In this document: piece by piece, positions 25,701 through 36,567 of the stretch | How positions within the stretch are numbered: the first letter of the stretch is position 1 | Layout: each line of letters opens with the position of its first letter | Assembly: GCA_914767715.1 (NCBI GenBank) | Contig: OU612065.1 | Location: 1,552,001-1,616,000, forward strand | Length of the DNA: 64,000 nucleotides | Direction: 5' to 3' | Source: Membranipora membranacea | Taxonomy: Eukaryota; Bryozoa; Gymnolaemata; Cheilostomatida; Membraniporidae | Made by a program: the position numbers and the translations under genes | The notes under the pieces: model-generated | Told to the model about the DNA's origin: nothing | The model's input: the letters and a program-made list of their open reading frames with translations, nothing else | Database searches by the model: none

Positions 25701-26155
25701 GAACAGTCGTCACTACGAATAAGAGGTGTCATTGTATGAAATTGTTTACAGCTTTTAGTTTAAAAACATTTGTATACTCTACCAACCTTTTCTTATAGAG
25801 CAAGATGATCATATTCATACCCAGTGATTTCCTTCTCTGTCTAACAACTAAACTAATACCAGAACATGATTCTGATTGCTTCTGTTAACCAACAATGCCA
25901 TTCAAAGTCACTAGACTTAAAGGTCGACATATCAAGATAAGCAGTCCAGCAATTCAAAAGACAACAAATTTATTCTGCATATTTATCAGACTAACAATTT
26001 GAACAACTAAAGAGAAACACCTAAATGCTTGGAATGTGGTGGCGAGGGTTAGGCCATAAAGCCCTCAGGTTAATATAGGTCAACTGAACAACACCAATCG
26101 TTGACTCACCCAAGTAACTTAAGAAAAGGATTATTATGTGAAGTTTAGCCCTCAT
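22773..26155 (-). pseudogene. secreted single-VWA-domain gene, frameshifted and LINE-bearing
   Basis: Exons in gene order are 26110-26155 (signal peptide beginning MRAKLHIIILFLSYL), 25635-25712 (Thr/Pro-rich linker), 24982-25058 (FMIDASGSVS, MIDAS motif), 24644-24882 and 22773-23013 (VITDGAS, then VMVISIG). Their borders and phases copy the first VWA domain of the gene at 28.6-35.5 kb; the fourth exon is 239 nt in both. The last exon is 241 nt where the paralog has 245, so its length breaks the frame. The break lies at about 22924-22941, between the AREAKE and VMVISIG segments. A dead LINE sits in the intron before it. The 3' end is unresolved: a possible continuation near 22670 is not convincing. 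It may be a pseudogene, or an assembly error may have dropped a base. Confidence 0.78.
23075..24620 (-). mobile_element. 5'-truncated, decayed non-LTR retrotransposon (reverse transcriptase)
   Basis: Read on the minus strand, fragments appear in order: a GQFGVRGKRNTTSAISRLME segment near 24400 (RT motif 1-2 region), IFLDFSKAFDTINHDIL near 24300 (motif A), a degraded PQ-S motif B with an in-frame stop near 24130, and YILFADDTNIF at about 24050 (catalytic motif C). The thumb and C-terminal tail run to 23242. Several frameshifts and stops make it inactive. The element ends in a short A tract at about 23075-23085. The clade is jockey/CR1-like. It lies in the same orientation inside an intron of the VWA pseudogene. 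Confidence 0.85.
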
Positions 26156-28480
26156 GACTTATTTGGAATAGTGGATACTCTTCTCTCCAAGTGATCGATC
26201 AACTAAATCCTTACCAAACTACATTCAAACTGCAAGCAATATTTTTGAACACGGTAATTATAAGGAGCCTGGTAACTCTTATCAAGTTCTCTTTGGTTAC
26301 GCTGACTTTCACGACATGTGGATAAGGTCCCTTTGATAACATTATTAAAATTATCCCCACAAATGCTGATTGTGACCACCCGCGTAGTACACGCTGATTT
26401 TTCTGTTATGTGCTAGGATAGGGATAGATAGTTTATAACAGTCTGTGAAAAGAGAAATATGGGGTTTTCGACAGAGCTAAAAATTGACTCAATGTAAAAT
26501 TGCTGATGTTACATAGATAATAATATAAAAAAATAATATAACTCATACCACAGAGTTCATAAACTTTATAGCCTTTGCTCGGTAGCAGTTGATACAAAGG
26601 CTCACTCTTGTTCTATGTCGCAATGTTTTATATCGCCTTGATGGTAGGCCATCTAACTCGAAGAGGGGGTTGTCAGTTCCCGTTGCGAATATATGGAGGC
26701 AGGGTGATTTCATGCACTGATTATACACATGTCAATATCATTGAAGGTACAGTCCCCCAGTCTAACTGCTAGCTTGATAACATGATTGATGCTTTTTGTG
26801 CTGGTCTTAGATATTTATGACCATGAATTGTGCTGAGATGGCACTTACAGCAGCATTCTATGAAGATTATATAACACTTCTCTCTAATAGGTCTAGCGAT
26901 TCTCAACATGCTTTGTCTTATATGGCAATTTCAAAATTTAAAGAAAATTCGGCGCTCCCAAACTAAATGGTTTAAGAAGATCCTGATTGAGATTCTTGAA
27001 TCGTATTTTTCGCATAATAATATATCACAAGATTTCTCCCACATCCCGCGTAGATAATACTATGCTAGTACATACTGTATTATCATTGAGCACATCAGGA
27101 TTCAGGGTATCTGAATGTTTGGATACTAATTGAAAAATGCCATGACAAATTCAAATGTGAAATTTAACCTTTTTCCATATTTACATCCACTCACTAAAAT
27201 CCCATTTTATTTATGATGCGGCGTCATATTCACGCTAGATTTGTATTATAGCTAGGTTATTTTAAATCAAATGAATGATGAACTAAACAGCTCTAAAAAT
27301 GTATTTCACCTCTTTCCAAATTTCTTATTGCGACACTGCAATCTATGTTAGCAAAATCAGCTCTTTCTACCTAATTTTTTCACTAGGATGACACAGCGTC
27401 ATCGAATAAAGTTTTTTCTTTAGCTATCTACATCCATTAGCTCAGCAGCTTCTCAATGGTATATGATATGTTGATATTTGGATCGGTCATCGACATTACC
27501 TTAAAATCAGAAGCCAAAATTGTGATGAGTGCAACTTTGTGTTATACATGCAGTCTGCACAACTCTCAGGTCTGATGGTGTGTTCCCTGACATGTCACTT
27601 ATGACTGCATAATAGGGTTTGAGGCTATCTTCTCATGTACAATTTTCTGATGTTATACAAAAATTGTGCACTTTCCCTTGATAACTCTGACCATTCCAAA
27701 AGCCCTGACTTTTGCATAATCTCTCTGCACCATTCCAGAAGGCACAAAATTGCCTTAACTTGTTCCGATATCATTGGATTGACTGGTTTCAGAAGTTACA
27801 CTATACACGTGTCTCAGTGTTCTGAGTGAGTGGGAACTGGTGGGAAAGAAATTTAGAGGGGGAGCTTTTGGAACACAGTTTCCACTGGATTCAGTGCAAA
27901 AACAGTGTGAAGTTGTTTCTTTTGACCAGATATCAATCATACTATTACAGATCCATATTTCTGCATAATTTGATCTAGAAATTGCAAAAAAAATCTCAAA
28001 ACGATTTTCAACCTAGAGTGTCGAGTTCCCACAAAGAAAAAAGTCCACTTAGACCACTGTGTGTACTTGTATGTGTGCATATGAACTGATATACAAATCA
28101 CTAGGAGTTTTAGTTGATGTGATGTTCATGTCCCAGTCAGGATCAAGGAAGTCACTATGTTATACATGATGATTCAATCTCACTCTAACAAGAAAGACAA
28201 CTGAACACATCTAGTGCAGCTTGTACATCACTATATTGGCATTTGTACTCAGATCGTTGGAGTCATTTTAGCCTAAGTAGGCTATATTGAGTGATCAGGT
28301 ACAATCATGCAAAGTACAACATTGATATTTAGATTATCACTAACACAACAAGCAATTTTGTACAAATTATGTTGGGTAGGCTACAAGTACAACCCATGAA
28401 TTAGGAGTGATTTCCCCCTGGGAAACCTCTTGGCATATCCGTATGGCGAAGATGTGAGGAACATGAAGTGTTTTTCTCAA
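26156..28480. other. intergenic stretch between the two VWA genes
   Basis: AT-rich, with no supported coding region on either strand and no recognisable element. It must contain the promoter of the upstream-facing VWA pseudogene and the 3' flank of the VWA-ShKT gene. Confidence 0.5.
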
Positions 28481-28487
28481 TCCTTAT

Positions 28488-28493
28488 TTTATT
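28488..28493 (-). terminator. polyadenylation signal of the VWA-ShKT gene
   Basis: AATAAA on the minus strand about 120 bp after the stop codon, with a second candidate close by at about 28499. Confidence 0.55.
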
Positions 28494-28615
28494 CACGCTT
28501 TTATTAAGATTTGAAATAGTAAGAATTTCACAAAAATCAAGTTAATTTACATCCTCAAGAAATCAAAGACAATAAATGCCGTAATATTAAATCAAGGTCA
28601 GGGTCGTTGTTACTC

Positions 28616-31600
28616 TCAGTTGTCATCGTTACAAGCATTACAGAAGAGTCGACAGTTTGCAAACATGTACTTCCTGAAGTCAGGTTGGGCACATGAGGCC
28701 TTATCAAACTTAGAACAGTCAATCTTGTTATCACAAACTCGTGGTGTGGTGACGCCAACTGAAATATAAGGAAAGACGCACTTTATGCTGGTATCTCTTC
28801 CAATGCTAGTTGAATGCCTTGATACAAAATAAATATGATTATCTGTGTATAATAAAAATGACACTACTTTCTTTTAAAAAACCTGGGGGTATTTAAATTA
28901 GTATGATCAATGCTTCAGAAGAACCACAGCAATACATAGTCTGGCAGCTAGTTCTGCAGTAGTTACACAATATTTTCACACTAAGAAAATTCAGAGCACT
29001 TCTGGGTAGAAATTAAATATAATGTTAGGAATTGTCCTCCCTGTTACAGATTTGCGCAAATAATATTTTTATCAGCCTACGTTTGACAAAAAGTGATTTG
29101 TGACAATTTCTGGTGTAATAAGTGTATCAGACTTGTCATTTATCCAGAGGGTTTTTTGAGTTCACAAACACGTTTCTCACTATTGCCAGCTGTTTATTTG
29201 GTAGAATAACCATTCTTATGGCAGCTCCCTTATATCATATACAAATTCGTGATCGTAAATGCTCTCATTATACTCAAATATATTTTGAATGAATTATAAA
29301 CAACGGTACTTGATCATGAATGCTATAAGCTGTGTTTTAGAATTTACCTGGGATGAAGTTGGCATAGTTAATTTTAAGCTTTATTAAATAGGATTACTAT
29401 TACTCCCGGATGATAACAGCAATCTCACTATACAAAGTATATTTATTGCTTACCACATATTCCACAAAACTGCCGACAGTTTTTCTTTGAGTAGTCAGGA
29501 AAATCAGTGCAGACATCGTCTCCGTATCTTGTACAATCTTCTAAGTCCACACAAGGTGGCGGCGTTGTTGGCACCAGAACAACTGAATATATAAAAACAG
29601 TTTTCTTGCATTTATATTACTAGTAAAATCTTATCTAAAACATATCCCGTTCGACACAGCAAGGAGTTAGACTCCTTGGACACAGGTACAGAGTTTCAAT
29701 CCTAGACTGGGCCCCTCCTCATACGCAGCAATTTAATGTAAATCATTAATCAATAACATGCCAAACACACCCTTGTCAGCCAGTCATGTGAGTTTTTGTA
29801 TTTGAAAAAAGCCTTTCTTATTGTCATTGAAATCCATCGATCAATTTGTTGATAGTGTAGATTGACTTGAATGGAAATGACTCTCCCACTAATTATCTCA
29901 ATATTTGGTGTTATAAACTAGACAGTCTGCCTGGAATGCAACCAAATTTATAATAAAAAAATATATTATATAAAAAATAAAAGATATAATTGTTCTTCCT
30001 TGACCAACCTGGAGTTTGCCCGGGGCAATAACCACATCGGCGTGGACATGTCTCTTTAGCCCACCCTGGAAATTCGACACATGCTTTATCGTCAAAAGAT
30101 GCGCAATCCACCCCTGGCTTGTTGGCACATAGTGGTGGAGATGTCACGCCTAAAAACATATCAAGAAATGAGTTTGAGATGGGACTAAATTGAAACTATC
30201 TTGCTATATATGCTTGTGTATTTCTCTACTAAGTTTACATAACTGTTATTTCTTTGCTATGTATCAGTTGAGACAGGGCATTGGCTGGAATCAGCTAAGG
30301 GACAAACAAACATGGGTGAGAATGAGATGGATCATGTTTCTGTAAGGTTTTCATTTGAAAATGCTGTGCAGGTCACCATCTATAATGATATGGATACATA
30401 ATGTACATACTCACATGATGACTTTTCTGTGCAGTAGCCACATGTCAGCTTACAGTTAGTTTTGAAAAAGCCGATGTATGCTGGATCTTGACACAGCGCC
30501 TTGTCGTAACCATCACAGTCTCTCTTTGTGTCGTAGCAGTTCAGATCACATGGCACAAAAGGAGTTGGTTTGGTGGGAGGCGGTGGTGTTGTCTGTTTCA
30601 CTGTAGTTGTGGTGGTTGGGGTAGTAGTTGTAGACGGGGTTGTTGGAGTCGTTGTTTGAATGATAACTGCAACACAAACCAAAGCACAAGTCAAGAATAA
30701 TGATTCATAATATGAAGAAATTAAAACTTACTTTTCATTATTTCATTATTATTTTAGGAGAGTTACAGAATGAAGAGTCTACTAAGTCAATTCAGCATCA
30801 AATGTCTGATGACTGGTGGAAAGAAAGGTGGTACTTATTACGTCACTCACTTGGTGGGTTGAGTAGTGCACACTTGCCGCAAGTCTTTGGGCAGCTTTCT
30901 TTTGACCATCCCAAGTATGTTGGATCATTGCAGGAACCCTTCAGTGCCGCACAGTTTGGAACTTTGTCCTTGCAGACTACAGGTGGAGGTAATGAACGGA
31001 CACAGCCTGGCTCACCTACAGAAGGAGAGATAATTTAAGACAGCTGTAAATTTCTTGATATGTCATATATATATATATATATATATATATTCATATATAT
31101 GTTGGTAATATAGACCGACCACTGCTTACAACGAAATCATCTAATTCCTTGAATAGCCTTACCTTACCTTGATCACCCCTTCCTATGAAAATTATTTAGT
31201 TGTTATTTAAGCAATATTATGTGTTAACTACAAAACACAATTCAGTTATACATAGCGCATGCATAAGATTAATATAATCTATAGCTGTTATGTGATTTTG
31301 TATATCAGCTTACATAAGTCACAGTAGGCAGCACATTGGCTCTTTGCAAATCGTCTGTACGAGGCATCATAGCACATATCAACCCCATAACCTTTACAAT
31401 CATCTTCCTTGTCTTTACATGTACAAGGGACAGCAGTTGTGACTGGTGCAACTGTAAAACCTGTAAATATTTGACCACTATTATAATTCAACTTAATGGT
31501 TTGGAACATCCTATCTGTTTGAGTTTGTACCATCAAAGATATCACTTGTTTTATAATGAAACATGTATGGTAATGGGTATCTATTTTACAATGATAGATA

Positions 31601-34600
31601 GCTTGCTTAGAAAAAGTTTAGTTTATTGCAGTTTTTCAAAAAAGTGAATTCAAATAACCTAACCTTATCATAATCATAATCATATATTTTATAATTAATG
31701 TAGCAGTAGAGCAAAAAACCAGGTATACTCATCACCATCTTCAGAAAACTAGCTAATATTTTTTTCCGATATTACTATAACCTTTGTTTGGCTAGGGTAA
31801 TCAAATTTTCATATTCTCTGAGCATAGAGAGGATATGTCTATTCGAACCTACCTTGGCACAGTCTTGATGCAAGCTTAACTTGAATGGTGGCTAGCTGGC
31901 CATAATTCACCACAAATTGGTAGAAGCTTGGAATGCTCGCAATATCCTTCAACTCTTTGACGTTGATGTCACTACCGATACCGATGGTAAAAAGCTTGAT
32001 GCCGGCTTGCTTTGTCAAACTAAAACAATTCAAACACTAACATCAATTTGAACACTAACATCAATTTGAATCATGTAAGCAATGAGGAGATGCGATCTTA
32101 TCTACATTATTTAAGTTCTACAGTTGTAACTACTGTAACATAAGTGAGCTGAGGCTACGCTATCCACACTTACTTATAGTAGGGTATAATCTTATTTCAA
32201 TAGCTTAAATTCCAAGAGACAAACTCACTTTGCCTCAAATTGAGTCCTGTAGGGATCTTTTCCTCGGCCATCTGTTACCAGGATACCAATGTTGGCAGCG
32301 TTTACACGATCTCCATTAGCAGGTGTAAATGAGTTCTCTCTCATGTACTTCAGAGCTGAACTTATTCTCGTAGCATCACCCTTGTCGTACACCATAGCAT
32401 TTATAGCTCTCTTAGCACTCACCAGGTTACTAAAATCGTCCAGATATGTTTGGAGGTTAAAAGTCTTGTTGATATTTTATCAAACAGTAACATTTGAGAT
32501 TGACATTCATAGCTAGATGTAAAAATGCAGTATATATGGGACTTTTATTGCTATGTAGTCAATGGAAATGAATTCAAATGTTTAATATAAATAAAACCCA
32601 CTTGTTTGAGTTGAGGTTAAATTCTGTTTTAACTCCATCGTTGAATTTGATGATAGCCACTGAGATTTTACTGAAGTCCAGTTTTTCCATCATTGACATG
32701 AGGAAGACTTTAGTGAGATTGAAGTTACCCTCTCCCACGGAGGAAGATGTGTCCACAGCAAACACCATATCGGCCTTAATGCTGGAACATCTGTTTACAG
32801 GTTTTGGCTTTGTTGGGATGGCTGGAGCTGTTGAGGAAAATTAATGCTACATTACATATCAGAGCATAGGATATCACCACAGAGTAAGGATATCCTTACT
32901 CTTTGATATCACTAAAACAGGCTCCAAAGTCATTATAATGCATAAATGATGAAAGTTAAAGTGTCTAGGAAAGCAAAAAACAACCACTGTTCATATCTAA
33001 GCTTTGCCATTGCAATGAACAAAGAAAGTAAATTTTTTCGCACAAGTACATTATTGAATGATGTAACCTAATTCAAAGTGCGAAAATCCAGGGTCTAGAA
33101 GGGTCTACTGTATGTTATCTCCCCTGTCACAGGTTATCATTAAAATATCTTTGACTACGCTACCGTTGTCCAATACTGTTTGTTGATAACTTGTAGTGAA
33201 AGTAGAGCAGCCATGTAACTGCCCTAGGCAAGCCCGGGCTAAGCCTAATGTTATACTGTAAGTGGATCATCATTTTAATGTGAATCCGTGACAGGGGAGA
33301 TAACATACTGTAGACCCTTCTAGACACCGGATTTTTCGCATTTTAAACTAGGTTACATCATTCAATAATGTCCTTGTGCAAAAATTTTTACTTTTTTTGT
33401 TCATTGTAATGGCAAAGCTTTGATATGAACAGTGGTTGTTTTTTGCTTTCCTAGACACTTTAACAAAATAAATGCATAGAATATATATAGCATTTCCATG
33501 TAAATATATATATATATGTGTACAACATACATACCTCTAGTTGTTGCCAGTTGTTTCACCACTGAAAAATAAAACAGGGATGTTTAAAAGTATTTCTCAA
33601 TTGGAGCTGCACTTAGGTCTATAAGATCACAATCCACAAAAATGACTATCCCCAGGTTTTTTATCTTATGGTCTAAATTTTGTATCGTCCATGAATTAGC
33701 AAGCATGCAACTTCATAATATTTTTTTTTCAAATATTCTGTACACAGCTAAAAGATTCATATGCACACAACTTTAAATAAATGTAATCATTAACAGTTGA
33801 ATTCAATGTATGTGTATGTATAAACAACAAATTTATGTGGATGATAGTTACCTTTACATGTTTCCCGTCGGAAGGTGTCCTGAAGGGACACAAGCTTGCT
33901 GAAGTCTGTGTAGCTATAAACATATGACGCCTTGGATGCCATGCCGTTGAGCTCCGCTGTTTTTGCTCCGCCAACACCGATTGAAAACACAGTGATTTTA
34001 CGAGCATGCAGGCTTTTTGCTGCTGCTATCGTCTTTGCACTGTCTTGACTTGCTCCATCAGTGATAACAAAAACAATTTTTGGAACGGCAGCAGCTCTAC
34101 AATTATAATGATGTTGCGTTAGACATAAACCTACTGCTATATTATGTCATAAAATTGATGTGAAATCAGATTGTATTCCCTCATTCAATGGAAAGACTTT
34201 CTGTTTTTTAATCATAATCCCAAAATCAGATAGTTATGGAAGCAGTAAATGACATTGAAATAATTTTCATGATGCCTTTTCTTTTCCATGGCAATATTTT
34301 GAGCCTGTTTCAAGGGTTTGAGGACCGTTAAAGTTCGAAAGGGAGAAGCCTTTGTGGATTAATTCTTGTGGAATAATATCTACTTACCTCATGCCGCTTC
34401 TAGACTGAAACAGCACATCTCTTGCCTGTTCCAGGGCTCTATATGTGTAGGTAGAGCTGCTCTCTTTCGGGGCCTTTCTGATTGCACTTATGACATCTGA
34501 TTTTTTGTTGTAACGATTGAAATCAAACACAAGCTTAGTGGCTGTACTGAAGGATATCAGACCAACCCTCACTTGGTCTTTCCCAATATCGAATCCATTG

Positions 34601-35487
34601 ACAACATTCACTGCAAACTCCAGCGACTGTCAAAATAATCAACAGTCTACGAATTAATCGTTATTTATTTTTTGTGTACATGAGACACCGTACAAAAATC
34701 TGAGCTTTGGGTGAACTGCTAGAGAAAATTATAACTTTGGTAAATATTAATTGACAACATTGCCATATTTATTGCAAACGAATGCAGATAGTTATAATTT
34801 TTTTGAGCACACTTACCTTACCTGAAGGGAGAAAGATGAATTGTTATCAGGTTAAAAGGACCTCTAAGTATTCGGCAGTTCTGGACACTCTTCTCAACAT
34901 TATATTAGTGAGTGAACATAGCGTACACATACCTTTACCCAATTTGCTTGGCTCACACTTCCACTTGCATCAACAATGAAGGCGACATCAGCAGATGTTA
35001 CAACACAGTTGTCAGGTTTGGTAGGTACTGCAGGTGTCACAGCCCCTAGCACCACATAGCTTAATACTATAAAACAAACAATAAAGAAACTCAACTTATC
35101 ATTTTATTGCTATATTTTTTAAACCATCATTAGCATCATCATCAGCATTAAAAAAGTTTTGCTTCCATGTGTCAATAAAAGAAAAGAGAGAAGAAAGAGA
35201 AAAGAAAAAAGAAAGCTGATTACACCAAGTGCAACATAAATGTATGACTTTAAAGAATGAGTGATATGAATGGATTCATGGGTCTCTGTGCTATTTCTGT
35301 AAGGTTGATAGTTCAGGATGACCAGTCCAGCGATTCTAAAGCCAATAAATTTATTCGACACACTTGTACTCGAAAAGCGGATTACAGATAATATAATTGT
35401 AAGAAATAATATTAGAAAAGTTTTTATGTAAAAAATATGTCAAGTTTCTAACTCACTGCTTAAGAGCACAACTTGCTGGAAACCCAT
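28616..35487 (-). CDS. secreted protein with two VWA domains and six ShKT domains
   Basis: A 14-exon gene: 35457-35487, 34933-35066, 34388-34626, 33852-34096, 33535-33561, 32598-32827, 32229-32464, 31853-32019, 31314-31460, 30851-31015, 30415-30666, 30009-30149, 29454-29582, 28616-28758. The exons sum to 2286 nt (761 aa), with phases consistent throughout. Signal peptide MGFQQVVLLSILSYVVLGAV. VWA1 has MIDAS FIVDASGSVS and VITDGAS. VWA2 has AVDTSSSVG and LVTDGRG. A Thr/Pro linker leads into the ShKT set: six C-x-D-x-x-x-C-x-x-Y...C...C...C-G-x-C modules, five or six Cys each, one per exon with phase-1 borders. A matrix or mucus adhesion role is inferred. ShKT modules are common structural units and do not imply venom here. 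The exon 6 donor (GTTTTA after 32598) is weak and the least certain border. Confidence 0.9.
29660..29678. repeat. hairpin family B, 8-bp arms with TAG loop
   Basis: CAAGGAGT, TAG, ACTCCTTG, in an intron between the fourth and fifth ShKT exons. A B-box-like GAGTTTCAATCCT follows at about 29690, hinting at a tRNA-derived SINE context. Confidence 0.7.
31067..31100. repeat. AT dinucleotide microsatellite
   Basis: A run of about 16 AT units with one interruption, in an intron of the VWA-ShKT gene. Confidence 0.85.
32881..32902. repeat. perfect 22-bp palindrome (hairpin family A)
   Basis: AGAGTAAGGAT joined to ATCCTTACTCT, flanked on both sides by GATATC. It is the same core as the palindrome at 412-441. 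It lies in an intron of the VWA-ShKT gene. Confidence 0.88.
32955..33475. mobile_element. foldback/MITE-like element with inverted arms of about 170 bp
   Basis: The left arm starts AGTGTCTAGGAAAGCAAAAA (about 32960) and runs to the GGTCTACTGTATGTTATCTC segment ending near 33130. The right arm is its reverse complement with scattered mismatches, from about 33288 to 33462. A 155-bp centre has no coding content. AATGCATA occurs near both outer ends (about 32938 and 33470) and could be a target-site duplication. It lies in the intron between the two VWA domains. Confidence 0.8.
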
Positions 35488-36567
35488 CTTACTGCCTCAG
35501 AAGGATACCCTGAAATAATATTCTTCTCTCGCTTGACAGTTAATGTCTCACATCCTTGCACAAAATAGCTTATCTTATCTCATAAGTTTGCAGATTTTAA
35601 TTTATAGCAGAAGTTGAATGTCCAAATTAAAAATTCTTCACGAAATTAATGTTTTTCTTGCCACTTAGTGCTGATATCTAAACCAAATATTTATTTTACC
35701 CTACCTGTCTACTTGGTAGCAGATTTTGACGCAGGTTTTTAGTGATATGGCAAGATAAAACAATGTGAGGATATGTGAGGACGACCTGTGATTGGAGAAC
35801 TTACCCAGGGTTCCCAGGCTGCTACTCTTCTCCACAATTTAATCTATTGGAGCTACTTTTTCGTGCAAGCAAAGCAAGCATACACATAATATACAATCAT
35901 GTTTTGAAAAGCAAAACATAGTGTCTTCATTATGAAGAATGTCTAATAAGCCATATGAAATAAGTACACATACATTTAAACACAGATTTTATACTTACTT
36001 CATTCTAAATAATCCGCTGTTTTGTATGATGTATTTTCAAATTACAACCATCTACGTTTTGATGACTGATGACAGAGTCGCAGCATTACAGGTCAGTCTG
36101 CATATCTGACTATAAGTGTAGAGCCATGACCATTTAATCATATTTTGTGTTGAAATGATATATTTCAATTGTTTTTCTGCTGATAGATTCCCACAGTTTT
36201 GTTTCAGACTGTTACAGATTACTATTATGAGTGCTGACAGTGTATGACCTCTTGTTGATTTTAATAAGTTTGATTTATTATATATAGAAGCATCATGCAA
36301 AATATCATAAATGAGCAAAAATTTGTTTTGTGAAAATAAATTTTCAGTTAAGTTTCAGTTCTGATTAAATGTTATATCATTCATATAAAAATAGAGAGTG
36401 CCTATGAGCAAATGGACAAAAAAACATGATGAGCATTGTGTGCATGGACGGAAGCCTAGATAAAAAACATTGTTCAATAATATAGACGTGACATTGTATA
36501 AATCTAAAGAATAATTTGATTTTGTACCCCTATCGTCTGGTGCAATTTAAATGTTTCATAGCTGTGT
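35488..36567. other. intergenic region between the VWA-ShKT gene start and the giant gene end
   Basis: No supported gene. It holds the putative promoter of the VWA-ShKT gene and the 3' untranslated region of the giant gene. TTTATT, the reverse complement of AATAAA, overlaps the giant gene stop and recurs near 36270. Confidence 0.55.

Noticed and set aside
30700-31038. Plus-strand open frame of about 112 residues
   Set aside because: Antisense to the second ShKT exon and its introns. The minus strand has consistent splice sites and conserved cysteines.
28616-31460. ShKT modules as venom peptides
   Set aside because: They are linked in phase to two VWA domains and a Thr/Pro linker in one long secreted protein, with no dibasic release sites between modules.
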